Part shown: positions 10,862 through 23,200 of the stretch, piece by piece
Layout of the letters: each line of letters starts with the position of its first letter
Numbering within the stretch: the first letter of the stretch is position 1
NCBI GenBank assembly: GCA_963995505.1
Contig: OZ023189.1
Location: 16,453,495 to 16,517,494 of the forward strand
Direction: 5' to 3'
Source: Hypericum androsaemum
Lineage: Eukaryota > Streptophyta > Magnoliopsida > Malpighiales > Hypericaceae
Length of the DNA stretch: 64,000 nt
The notes under the pieces: model-generated
Seen by the model: only the letters and a program-made list of their open reading frames with translations
Told to the model about the DNA's origin: nothing
Database searches by the model: none
Program-made: the position numbers and the translations under genes

Positions 10862-13747
10862 GATCACGGAAGGAACTCGCTTCTGGATCAGCATCAAACT
10901 CCACCTACACTTTTGACTTTTGCAAGTCCACACTTGGAGCACTCGGAATACTAGGTGAAGAAACATCCTCCCTCTTACTCAGCATGTCTGTCTCTTTGAA
11001 AATAATATTCCTACTCAACAAGACCTTAGACAGCTCGGGACACCATAACTTGTATCCCTTCACTCCAGAAGCATAGCCAAGGAAGATACACTTCACAGAT
11101 CTTGGCTATAACTTGCCATTATTCACATGAGCATAGGCAGGACACCCAAATATCTTCAAAATAGCATAATTAGGAGGATTTCTGGACCACAATTCTTCAG
11201 GTACCTTGCCATCAAGTGATGCATGAGGTGAACGATTGACAAGGTGACAGGCGGTGGAAGCAGCCTCAGCCCAAAATGACTTGGGCAAACCAGCATTTGA
11301 CAGCATACAACGAACTTTCTCTAACAAAGTTCTGTTCATTCTTTCAGCGACTCCATTCTGTTAAGGTGTACCTGAGATTGTCTTATGCCTGACAATACCC
11401 TCATTCTTGCAGAACTCATCAAACCAACTAGAGCAAAACTCCAATCAATTGTATGTACGGAGATGCTTGACATCTCTCCCAGTCTGCTTTTCAATCATAG
11501 TTTTCCACTGCTTGAAAGTGACAAAGACATGATCCTTGCTCTTCAAGAAGAACGCCCACACCTTCCTCGAATAATCATCAATAATAGTCAACATATACTT
11601 GGAACCATTCTTAGTTGCAACTTGAGACGGTCCCCAAAGATCAGAATGAACATAGTCAAGTTTTCTCTTTGTAGTGTGCGCACATTTCTGAAAACTGACT
11701 TTCTTCTGCTTGCCAAACACACAGTGCTCACAAAATTCCAGCTTTCCAATACCATGTCCACATAATAATCCTCTCCTATTTAGCTCGGTCATGCCTTTCT
11801 CGCTCATGTAACCAAGTCGCATATGCCACAGTGAGGTATTCTCAGAATCTGTCAACGAGCCAGATGCAGCAGCAGCAGTCCCTGTAACTGTAGAACCCTG
11901 CAAAATATACAGATTTTCAACCTCCTTCTTGGCCTTCATATGCACTAATGAGTTCTTACTCACACAAAGAACTCCACCTTCTCCGGTATACTTGTACCCC
12001 AATGTATCAAGAGTACTCAGTGAAATCAAGTTCCGCTTCAAATCAGGGATATGCCTCACATTCGTCAAGGTTCGAATGACACCATCATGCATCTTGATCT
12101 TCACTGTGCCAATACCAACAACCTTGCAGACAAAATTATTTCCCATGATAACATTACCCTCCGCACGTTCATATGTTGAAAACCAGTCCCGGATAGGACA
12201 CATATGAAACGTACAAGCAGAATTAAGGACCCAAGCAGCATCAACTTTAGACTTCCCATCAATCACAGACAAAAGGTCTCCATCAGATTCTTCTTTCTGA
12301 GTGGTGGTGGCAACACTAGCACTGCCGCTATCAGAACTTTCTCCTTTCAGAGCACTGGATTTTTCGCCCTTCTTCTTGTTCTTCAACTCTGGACAGAACT
12401 ATTTAATATGCCCAACCTTATGACAATTGAAACAAGTCTTATCCTTGTGCCTTGACCTTGATTTGCTTCTGCTCTTCTTCCTTGAACCAGACTTAGCATT
12501 TCTCTCTTCAGACCTCCCTCTCATAACCAAGCCAGTCTCTTGGCTATTTTCAGAGGAACTCATAGTGTGCTTATCGATTCTCTCTTTCTCCAAGAGCGAA
12601 TCATGAACATTATCCCAACTCAGAGTATCATGGCTGAACAACAGAATATCTCTAAATTGCTGATAAGAAGCAGGCAACGAGCACAATAACAATAAAGCAA
12701 GATCTTCATCATCATACTTCACATCCAGAGTTCTAAGATCAGCCACTATATCCTTAAATTTATTAAGGTGGTCATGAACAGACTTATCTTCTTGCATCCG
12801 GATAGAAAACAGTCGTTGCTTCAAGCACAGTTTGTTGGTCAAACTCTTGGGCATGCACAACTTTTCAAGCTTTGCCCATAATGAGGAAGTTGTTGTCTCC
12901 TTCAATACGTCCCGCAAAATATCATCTGACAGATGCAACTGGATCTGACTCACAGCCTTACGATTCTTTGACGCCTTCATCGCAGCGTCCCAACTCGAAG
13001 GCATCGACTTCTCATCAAGTAGAGTCTCATCCAGCTCTAGATGTATCAAAATAGCACGCATCTTCACCTGCCACAAGGAAAAATTAGTTTTCCTCGTCAA
13101 TTGAGGGATTTAGTACTTCATGGAAGTCATCCTGAAGCTCCTCGAACCAAAAAAGCAGCCCAAAATTGGTTAGAAAACTAAAATCAGCCAAAATAGTTGA
13201 CTTTTGGTCAACCAGTCAAATAGTTGACTTTTGGTCAACTCGAAAATTAGGGTTTTTCAACCCAAATCTCTCACAGGCGGCGGCTGACCATTTCCTCCTC
13301 CTCCGCGGCGACGGGTTTGGTGGTGGCGGCTCCAAGAGGTGGTCAGAACGCGGGCGGCGGCGACTCCAAGAGTTTCAAAACCCTAAATCCCGATTTTCCC
13401 CCAAATTGGTTACTGTTCACATTTTTTTTTCAATACTCGAATACTCAAAACTCAGATCCGGCTTTGATACCAATTGTTGAGAAATAAGATCGAAACGAGT
13501 AAAACACGAGACACAAGAATTACGTGGAAACCCCAAGACGGGGAGAAAACCACGGGCAAAGGAGAGTCGTCCACTATGTGAGTCCAATCGGTTACAAGGC
13601 CTCCGTGAGGGTTCTCTCTACTTCACAACTCTCAACTAGTACAAATAAGACCTAGGTATATGCCGTATATATATAGGAGACTAGTACTCTATTCTGATCA
13701 GGAAATAGAGTCCTACTCTAATTAGGAATTTGGAACAATCCCTAACA
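10862..13747 (-). mobile_element. Truncated antisense Ty1/Copia element, same family as the 18.3-kb copy
   Basis: Read on the minus strand: 5' LTR 13747-13475 (273 bp, ending TGTTGA on the plus side), PBS, a shortened leader, gag (13100-12399), protease, GAG-pre-integrase and part of integrase. It stops near 10862, at the point equivalent to about 21560 in the full copy. Pol is closed by several breaks: a stop in the zinc-knuckle region at about 12397 (Trp codon TGG to TAG), a disrupted LRTDNG motif ending at 11445, and further stops near 11105 and 10905. The RT, RNase H and 3' LTR are absent. The leader is about 300 bp against about 750 bp in the full copy. Confidence 0.9.
13475..13747 (-). 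repeat. 5' LTR of the truncated Copia element
   Basis: 273 bp, the same length as the LTRs at 18264 and 23386 and closely similar, in reverse orientation. It ends TGTT...AACA. The bases after it (ATATT) start the DUF4220-type 3' flank copy. Confidence 0.9.
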
Positions 13748-13861
13748 ATATTGCTTGCTTTTTATTAAATCCGTCGTTGGATCGTATTTACTAATAACTG
13801 TTTGTGTAAGCCAGAATTCTATTCTTGTTGTTGGTGTTTAGTCCATGTATATATATATATG

Positions 13862-13904
<43 letters not shown>

Positions 13905-14040
13905 AGGGCCCGGTTTATGACCGTTGGACCCCATGTAGATGTGGACGTATGTTCTTTCCTATGTTTTCGGAGCTTGTTATTTGCACGTGATCTTATTGAA
14001 TTGATTGTACGAGTGATCTTTCCATGTCGATAATATTTTA
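13748..14040 (+). repeat. Duplicated 3' flank of the DUF4220 gene
   Basis: This stretch matches 25121-25385 just downstream of the intact DUF4220 stop codon: TTGCTTGCTTTTTATTAAAT, GGGCCCGGTTTATGACCGTT, GACCCCATGTAGATGTGGAC. It lies where a paralogue's 3' UTR would be, so it is probably the remnant of a tandem DUF4220 copy whose body was lost where the retroelements now sit. A (TA)n microsatellite occupies about 13846-13901; the other copy has only a short A/T run there. Confidence 0.8.
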
Positions 14041-15384
14041 ATTTTTAATATTTTTAATAAAAAATACTTAAAAGATACTTCTCATTCTTCCTAGTAGTAA
14101 TAGTAATAATAGCTTGGTTGATGTTAATTTCTAGTTAGAATCTCGCACTTGTATTAATGTTATAAGATCATTCTGTTCTAATATCACGTTCGAATATTAA
14201 TACACAACTCAAACTCTTAAAAAAAATTGTGAATTTATAAATACGTATGAAACAAGCAATGCGATAATTTGAGGTGAAGAGAAAGATACCCAATTTACTG
14301 AAATTCGTACCAAAATTTCTAAACCAGAACCAAAGCTTCTTTTTTTGAATCTAAGGATGTCTATTTCAGCTTGAGAGACTCATTCTCATTATCCAATGAT
14401 GTGCTGTACAAGTGTCTATACAGCCTAACTAACTCCGTATTCACTAACCCAAAAGACAAAAAGGAAAAGAAAAGAATAAAATCTGTACAGCAGAAATTAG
14501 AAAATGATGACGGCAGTCTCATCCCTTCTCTTTCCTCGTTGCACTCTTTCCTCTTTCACCATGGGCCGCATGTTCCTTCTCTTTGGGCCCATTACATTCT
14601 TCAGACTTTCTTCTTCACTATGATCAACGGAGGATGTTTCTTCATGATTCAAATTGAGCTTTACACAAGTCTCCGTCCTTTTCCATCCGCCTACCCTAGA
14701 AGAAGATGAAGAAGAAAGCGTCGAAGACTTTTTTCGTAAATCTCTAGTATTCAAAGTTTATAATTGTCGAGTTCTATATAGGTTTGATTTTTTTACTGAT
14801 ATTTTTTATGTTAGTAAAATTTGAAATCAATATTCTCTTAAATGAAACTAAAATTTTTACAAATCTGAAAGCTTCAAGGATTGGGAAAGGTATCACGCGT
14901 AATTCAAGCCAAGCTCAATCGTCGGACGCAAACAGCAAAATAATTCGAGTGAAAAACAAAACCAGTTTAGTAGTCTTGTTAAATATAGAGTGGTCCACAC
15001 GTCCCGGTCTCAAGTCAAATGAAATCATGTTTTTTTTGGTCAGTAAATTTTGATTTTATATATAGTAATACTTATAGTAGTATTTACAATAATCCCCCAA
15101 TTAATGTTACAATATATCTTTTATATTTGAAGATTTGAATTCTAAAATTTTTAAAATAAAATCATTCATTTCTTGGTTTAACCATTTGTTATCCGGCTCA
15201 CTAAACCGACTAATCCAAATTCAAATCGAGACCTGGTTAAATTAGAACAACTCCCTTGCTAGTTAATCTAAGTACTTATTAGTATAAAATCAAGTAATTT
15301 ATCACTTAACCAACTAATGTTAGGATTTCTAATCAATCTCCGAGCCCGAAAAAATCAACGCCACAGCCACATAGGTTTTCAAGC
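14041..15384. other. Intergenic, no gene seen
   Basis: AT-rich. ORFs at 14371-14709 and on the opposite strand overlap each other and show no family motifs. Nothing else was recognised. Confidence 0.45.
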
Positions 15385-15555
15385 TGAATGTCTGGACGAC
15401 GACCGGTCGTTTAGATGGCACCACGTTGGCCAAGGGGATAACATATAGATTTTCAATGAGAATGTTACAGGAGGATACTAGCTTAGGATCATAAACAAAT
15501 TTTCCCTTCCTCTTCGCCTTTAAAGATCAATATTTTAAGGATAAAATATAAATAG
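15385..15555 (+). pseudogene. 3' fragment of a ubiquitin-like gene
   Basis: Matches the end and 3' flank of the gene at 3005-3618 (from about 3520): GGACGACGACCGGTCGTTTAGATGG, GTTACAGGAGGATACTAG, TTAGGATCATA. It reads DDRSFRWHHVGQGD in one frame, then has a stop. It keeps VGQGD where the 3.5-kb copy has VRQRD, so it may come from a different paralogue. It lies 18 bp before the OST3-derived duplicate. Confidence 0.75.
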
Positions 15556-15572
15556 ACTGAGACTAATATTGG

Positions 15573-16985
15573 CAGACCGGGTACGGGATCCACGCCTTCT
15601 GGCCTACCGGCTGGAGGTGAAAGTAAGCCTCTATTGTGGTTGGTTATGAGACAGACTATTGATAAATTCAGATGAATGTATCACATTTTGGCCCTTCAAT
15701 AGAAAATGTGTGGCCTAATTGTTGAGATTCTGGGATTGGAAGAATAGATTTTACAGAGTTTTGATTCGGAGCATAGTGTTGGTTTTTATATATATTGAGT
15801 TGCTTGCTACTTGGATAATCTGCATGGAACGAGCCAGGTTCGTTTGTTTTCTGCTTGGAGTGGAACTTGCGAATAGGATTGTTATGATTGCTAGGAACAA
15901 GTTGATATCAGTTGATTGATTCTGTCTGGTTTAGGACCAGGTTCAAAAAGAGAGAATATAGACACTTTTAACAGATTATAGGTGGCAGGGATTCTTAAGT
16001 TTGCGTGGGATAGAGAAACTTAGGGAGCTGATATTCTGGTGCAGCTTTTAGAGTCCTCGGTCTGGATGATGAAGTTGTTCAAGTTGGTCTGGATTTTCCA
16101 CTGCCTTTGGTGCCCATAGTGTATAGTTTTTTGAGTTGTGATGAACCAAATCGTCGCAAGAAGTTTCGTAGGTAGCATGCGCTCTTCTCCAAATATCTGT
16201 CGGACTTTGATATTATGCATGAGTTATTGCGAGAAGGCGCTGTTTGTTGTTTGACATCATGGTAGCAGTCGTAATTATAGAATGTTGTGGCATATGGAGT
16301 CACTAGGCCTGTCAGAGTATTAAGAGTATCATGGCAGCATCAGATGCTGGACTTCTTTTAGGATGCGAGTCCTACACCAGATCCATGTCTCTTTATTTTT
16401 GTCCGCAATAAGTGACATTTTGTTGCTAGTCAGGATGAGTGATGGTATTGGGTATGTTGCTCTGAAAGTTGGCAGATTTAATCTTTCTTTTTCGTCTTTT
16501 ATCTCCCGGTCCATTGTTGTGAGCAGCAATTCGGTTTATTGCTTCAGTCCCCAATTACATCTTTGGAGGTAAGGGAGTCCTTTCCACGTTTCGCTACGAT
16601 GAAAGTGAAGACTTGCTAGCTTCTGATTAAGTTTCTTCTGTGGCATCTGCCCTATCAAAATGTTGGTACTGTCCTGTCAGATGATTATTCAAATTTTCTG
16701 CTTGATATGGGCTAATCAGCCCAAAGACTCACTCTGGCTTCAATGGTTACATCTCAACCATAAGAACCATGCACGTTTCACGTGGAGCATCAATAGCCAC
16801 CTTTCTGCAGAAACTGTCTATTCAAGCAAGAACATATGCTGATATCCCTTCCTTTCTTGGGCTTCCCAACTTGGTGATCCATGTGAGCTCCCAACGTTGT
16901 GGAAGCCTAAGAAGATCCTTCTCCGCTAAAAAAAAGAAAAGAAGCAACTTTGCGTAGGAACACAGCGGAGCTGATTCTCCTTTTG
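15573..16985 (+). repeat. Duplicate of the OST3 3' end and OST3-NTF2 spacer
   Basis: Diverged direct copy of about 54010-55525. It starts inside the OST3 coding end (GGGTACGGGATCCACGCCTTCTGG, then TGA), continues through the 3' flank (GTAAGCCTCT, GATGAATGTATCACATT, TATCTGTCGGAC, CACCAGATCCATGTCTC) and ends at GCGGAGCTGATTCTC. Numerous indels separate the copies. No functional gene is expected here. ORFs inside it are incidental. Confidence 0.88.
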
Positions 16986-17280
16986 TTTTGGAGGTAGTTA
17001 ACACATGTCATTTTGTAATTGGGTTAAAGGTTTTATAAAATGTTACCCAAATCACTAGGGATCTGTACCAGAGAATTAAGAAATAAAATCTCTCTTTCCT
17101 CTACTAGCTCCATTTTGTCTTGGCTCCTTCTTCTTTCCCTTGATTTCTTTTCCCTTTTTGCACAAACTTTGACACCTTATAAACCAGATTGGTTTCGGTG
17201 GACGACATCATTCCTTGTCTTTAAGGAATTTCAAAATTTTCTCTTCTAAATTACCAATTACCAAATTACCAAACCAGAGA

Positions 17281-20200
17281 ATGATGAATTGTAGCGCAGT
17301 ACTGGATGCCTACTTGGCTTGTAATGCCACTAAGCCGACCAACTGTACCGTCAAGCAGGCTGCTGATTATCAAAAATATTGGAGGCTAACGGCTGAATGT
17401 TTAAACAAAGAATTAAATCAGAAGTACTTGAAAGCGGCATTGCAACTCGTCCGCATCGAGTTGTATGTATCGGTGACCGCTTTCTTGCTGTTCATATTAG
17501 CGGTGTTTGGAACTACCAGGCGGCGCCGGGACAGTAGTCTCGTGAAGGTTGCAGTATTTCTGGCGTATGGTTTCTCCTCCAAACTGGTCTACTATTCCCT
17601 TGGTTTAATGCAGGCCATCTCCTTCTACAACGAACCCTTCACTTTCTGGGCCGCATTTCTGCTCATCGCACTCGCAAAAGCCGATTCCATGACTGCTTTT
17701 AGTCTCGACGACAATGAGGGCAAGAGGAGGTACCTTTGGGACGCTGTGCTTCAGTTCTTGTTGGTCACTTACTTGATAGTCAATTCCTACTACCTCGAGC
17801 ATATCAAGTACTTCTGGGTGCTCTGTGTTCTTGTCATTTGGGGTCCACTCAAGGCATATAGCACAGCTAAAGCAATGAAATCGGCCAGCATTTCTTCTGG
17901 TTTGGCTCGGAGCAGCTACGTCGCCTTCGAATTCACGAGGCACGAGCACGAGCACGATCCAAGCGAGCACAACACGGATAGCCCGGATCCGCAGACCATG
18001 GCTGGATACAATTACTTGGTGGCAGGCGAAGATGAAGTTAAAATTAATCAACAGCCAGCATCATATGCGAAGAAGGCAATTATGGCTGATAAGGTATTTT
18101 TATGTATTTATATTTTGTTATTGAGTCTATTTTATCATCTAATCATTTTGTCACTTAGTTTGGACTCCATACCACATTGGAAAGAATACGTATTGGATTT
18201 GGTTCCACATTATAAAAGAAAGAAAGAAATTTGTTAAGAATGTAACTTACGCACATTACATACTGTTAGGGATTGTTCCAAATTCCTAATTAGAGTAGGG
18301 CTCTATTTCCTGATCAGAATAGAGTACTAGTCTCCTATATATATACGGCCTATGCCTAGGTCTTATTTGTACTAGTTGAGAGTTGTGAGGTAGAGAGAAC
18401 CCTCACGGAGGCCTTGTAACGGATTGGACTCACATAGTGGACGACTCTCCTTTGCCCGTGGTTTTCTCCCCGTCTTGGGGTTTCCACGTAATTCTTGTGT
18501 CTCGTATTTTACTCGTTTCGATCTTATTACTCAACAATTGGTATCAGAGCCGGATCTGAGTATACGAGTATTTGACACGAAAAAAAAAAAAAATTCCGTG
18601 AACAGTAATCCGATTTGGGGGAAATCGGAAATTTAGGGTTTTCGAAACCCTTGGAGCCGCCAGCCGCCGACCGCCGACCGCGCAGCCCCGAGTTCGGCCC
18701 GCCGCCCGCGTCCCGTCGCCCCGTGCTCGCCGTCGCAGCTCCTTGAGAAGTCGAGCCGCGGCGTCGCAGAGAGAGGAGAACCCGAGGAAGAAAGGCAAGG
18801 AGAGAGAGAGGACCGACGAGAGAGAAAGAGAAAACGCGAGGAAGGAGAGCCGCGCCGCCCATCCCCGCGCCGCCAAGGATCGACCCACCCGTCGCTGAGC
18901 CTCATCGTCGCCGTTCGGGGAGGAGGGAGAGCTCGGGGAGAGAGAAAGTCACGAGGAGAGAGAGAGAAAGTCACGAGGAGAGAGAGAGATACGGGGAGAG
19001 AGAAAGAGAGGTGAACTCCGCGTCTCTCCGCCGCCGCCTAGCACCGCTGCCGCCGTGCCCACTCGCCGGCGCGAGCAAGCTCGCGCCGACCGAGGCCGAG
19101 CCGTCGCCGCCCAGCCGCGGTGGTCGCCGCCCAGCCGCCGCCTTGGAGGATTGGGGGTTGAAAAACCCTAATTTTTCGAGTTGACTTGGTCAACGGTTTG
19201 ACTGGTTGACCGAAAGTCAACTGATTTGGCTGATTTTGGTTTTCTAACCTGTTTTGAGCGGTTTTCTTGGTTCGAGTTATTTTAGGATGACTTCGATGAA
19301 GTACGAGATTCCTCAGTTGACGAGGAAAACTAATTTTTCCCTGTGGCAGGTCAAGATGCGCGCTATTCTGACACATTTAGAGCTGGATGAGACTCTACTT
19401 GATGAAAAGTCGATGCCTTCGAGTTGGGATGCTGCGATGAAGGCGTCAAAGAACCGTAAGGCTGTGAGTCAGATCCAGTTGCATCTGTCAGATGATATTT
19501 TGCGGGACGTGTTGAAGGAGACAACAGCTTCCTCATTATGGGCAAAGCTTGAAAAGTTGTGCATGCCCAAGAGTTTGACCAACAAACTGTGCTTGAAGCA
19601 ACGACTGTTTTCTATCCGGATGCAAGAAGATAAGTCTGTTCATGACCACCTTAATGAATTTAAGGATATAGTGGCTGATCTTAGAACTCTGGATGTGAAA
19701 TATGATGATGAAGATCTTGCTTTATTGTTATTGTGCTCGTTGCCTGTTTCTTATCAGCAATTCAGAGATACTCTGTTGTTCAGCCATGATACTCTGAGTT
19801 GGGATAATGTTCATGATTCGCTCTTGGAGAAAGAGAGAATTGATAAGCACACTGTGAGTTCCTCTGAAAATAGCCAAGGGACTGGCTTGGTTATGAGAGG
19901 GAGGTATGAGGAGAGGAATGCTAAGTCTGGTTCGAGGAAGAAGAGCAGAAGCAAATCAAGGTCAAGGCACAAGGATAAGACTTGTTTCAATTGTCATAAG
20001 GTTGGGCATATTAAATGGTTCTGTCCGGAGTTGAAGAACAAGAAGAAGGGCGAAAAGTCCAGTACTCCGAAAGGAGAAAGTTCTGATAGCGGCAGTGCTA
20101 GTGTTGCCACCACCACTCAGAAAGAAGAATCTGATGGAGACCTTTTGTCTGTGATTGATGGGAAGTCTAAAGTTGATGCTGCCTGGGTCCTTGATTCTGC

Positions 20201-23200
20201 TTGTACGTTTCATATGTGTCCTATCCGGGACTGGTTTTCAACATATGAACGTGCTGAGGGTAATGTTCTCATGGGAAATAATTTTGTCTGCAAGGTTGTT
20301 GGTATTGGCACAGTGAAGATCAAGATGCATGATGGTGTCATTCGAACCTTGACGAATGTGAGGCATATCCCTGATTTGAAGCGGAACTTGATTTCATTGA
20401 GTACTCTTGATACATTGGGGTACAAGTATACCGGAGAAGGTGGAGTTCTTCGTGTGAGTAAGAACTCATTAGTGCATATGAAGGCCAAAAAGGAGGTTGG
20501 AAATCTGTACGTTTTGTAGGGTTCTACAGTTACAGGGACTGCTGCTGCTGCATCTGGCTCGTTGACAGATTCTGAGAATACCTCATTGTGGCATATGCGA
20601 CTTGGTCACATGAGTGAGAAAGGCATGACCGGGCTGAATAGGAGAGGATTATTATGTGGACAGGGTATTGGGAAGCTGGAATTTTGTGAGCACTGTGTGT
20701 TTGGCAAGCAGAAGAAAGTCAGTTTTCAGAAAGGTGTGCACACTACAAAGGGAAAACTTGACTATGTTCATTCTGATCTTTGGGGACCGTCTCAAGTTGC
20801 AACAAAGAATGGTTCCAAGTATATGCTGACTATCATTGATGATTATTCGAGGAAGGTGTGGGCGTTCTTCTTGAAGAGCAAGGATCATGTCTTTGTCACT
20901 TTCAAGCAGTGGAAGACTATGATTGAGAAGCAGACTGGGAGAGATGTCAAGCATCTCCGCACAGACAATGGATTGGAGTTTTGCTCTAGTTGGTTTGATG
21001 AGTTCTGCAAGAATGAGGGTATTGTCAGGCATAAGACAATCCCTGGTACACCTCAACAGAATGGAGTCGCTGAAAGAATGAACAGAACTTTGTTGGAGAA
21101 AGTTCGTTGTATGCTGTCAAATGCTGGTTTGCCTAAGTCGTTTTGGGCTGAAGCTGCTTCCACTGCCTGTCACCTTGTCAATCGTTCACCTCATGCATCA
21201 CTTGATGGCAAGGTACCTGAAGAATTGTGGTCTGGAAATCCTCCTAATTATGCTGATTTGAAGATATTTGGGTGCCCTGCCTATGCTCATGTGAATAATG
21301 GCAAGCTAGAGCCAAGATCTGTGAAATGTATCTTCCTTGGCTATGCTTCTGGAGTGAAGGGATACAAGTTGTGGTGTCCCGAGCTGTCTAAGGTCTTGTT
21401 GAGTAGGAATGTTATTTTCAAAGAGACAGACATGCTGAGTAAGAGGGAGGATGTTTCTTCACCTGGTGTTTCCAGTGCTCCAAGTGTGGACTTGCAAAAG
21501 TCAAAAGTGCAGGTGGAGTTTGATGATGATCCAGAAGCGAGTTCCTTCCGTGATGTTGATTGCCATGGTCCTACTCATGGTGGGTTGTCTGATGAAGCAG
21601 AGAATGTTGGCACAGTTGAGAGGGAGCCAGCGTATTCTATTGCTAGAGACAGGCCCAGAAGAATTATCAGGCCTCCACAGAAGTTGGGTGAGGCTGATAT
21701 TGTTGCTTTTGCCCTGAATGTGGCGGAAGAAGTTGATAGCTGTGAAGAACCGTCTAGTTACTCAGATGCTGTGAAGTCGAAAGACTCTGCTAGATGGTTG
21801 GTTGCTATGGAGGAAGAGATGGAATCTCTTCACAAGAACAAGACTTGGGAGATTACTAAGCTGCCTAAGGATAAGAAGGTTGTCAGTTGCAAGTGGGTAT
21901 TCAAGAAGAAGGATGGTATACCTGGAGTTGAAGAGCCTAGATACAAGGCTAGGCTAGTGGCTAGAGGATATAGTCAGATTCCTGGTGTGGACTTTAATGA
22001 GGTGTTTTCACCAGTTGTGAAGCATACCTCGATTCGTTCTCTTCTTGGTATTGTTGCTATGCAGGATTTGGAGCTTGAACAGCTTGATGTGAAGACATCT
22101 TTCTTAAATGGAGAGCTTGAGGAGCGGATTTATATGGCACAGCCTGAGGGTTTTCATGTTGAAGGCAAAGAAGACCATGTGTGCTTGTTGAAGAAGTCCC
22201 TGTATGGCCTTAAGCAGTCTCCGAGGCAGTGGTATAAAAGGTTTGATTCCTTTATGATTTCTCATGGTTATGAGAGGAGCAAGTATGATAGTTGTGTTTA
22301 CCTGAAAAGGCTACGCGACAGTTCCCAAGTGTATTTGCTCCTGTATGTGGATGACATGTTAATTGCTGCAAGTGACAAAGGAGAGGTGAGGAAGCTCAAA
22401 GCTCTGTTGAGTTGCGAGTTTGAGATGAAAGATTTGGGTCCTGCTAAGAAGATTCTTGGTATGGAGATTGCCAGAGATAGAGGAGCAAGGAAATTATTTC
22501 TGAGCCAGGAGAGTTACATTGAAAATGTACTTGACAGGTTTGATGTGACTGGTAATCCTGTGAGTACTCCTCTTGGTACACATTTTCAGCTTTCGTCTGC
22601 CTTATCTCCACAGTCAGCTGCTGAGGTCGATTACATGTCTGGTGTTCCATACTCCAATGCTGTTGGTTCTCTGATGTATGCTATGGTTTGCACACGCCCG
22701 GATTTGGCCTATGCTGTGAGTGTCGTTAGCAGGTTTATGGCAAATCCTGGAGAAGGTCATTGGAGAGCAGTGGAGTGGATTATGAGGTACTTGAAGGGTA
22801 CCAAGGGCGTGTGTCTACAGTTTGGACGCACCAGTGATGGAGTTGTTGGTTTCGTAGATTCAGATTATGCTGGAGATCTTGATAAGTTCAGATCCTTATC
22901 TGGATATGTCTTCACTCTTGGAGGATGTGCTATCAGTTGGAGAGCTTGTCTACAGGCCACAGTGGCGTTGTCTACCACTGAGGCGGAGTACATGGCTATA
23001 ACTGAAGGTGTGAAGGAGGCTATCTGGTTGAAAGGTTTCTTCAGTGAAATCTGTGAGATGCTGCAGGTCAGTACAGTGTACTGTGATAGTCAAAGTGCTA
23101 TCCATCTCACGAGCGATGCTATGTATCATGAGAGGACAAAGCACATTAATGTGAGGTACCACTTCATTCGGGAGCATGTTGCTCAAGGTGACATTGTTGT

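Noticed and set aside
11385..12455. Plus-strand ORFs across 11385-12455
   Set aside because: They are the opposite strand of the antisense Copia pol and have no independent support.
13846..13901. Tyr/Ile-repeat ORFs
   Set aside because: Translations of a (TA)n microsatellite.
14371..14754. Overlapping ORFs on both strands
   Set aside because: No recognisable domain, and neither strand shows a gene-like start or splice structure.
17605..18051. 148-codon minus ORF
   Set aside because: Shadow of DUF4220 exon 1.
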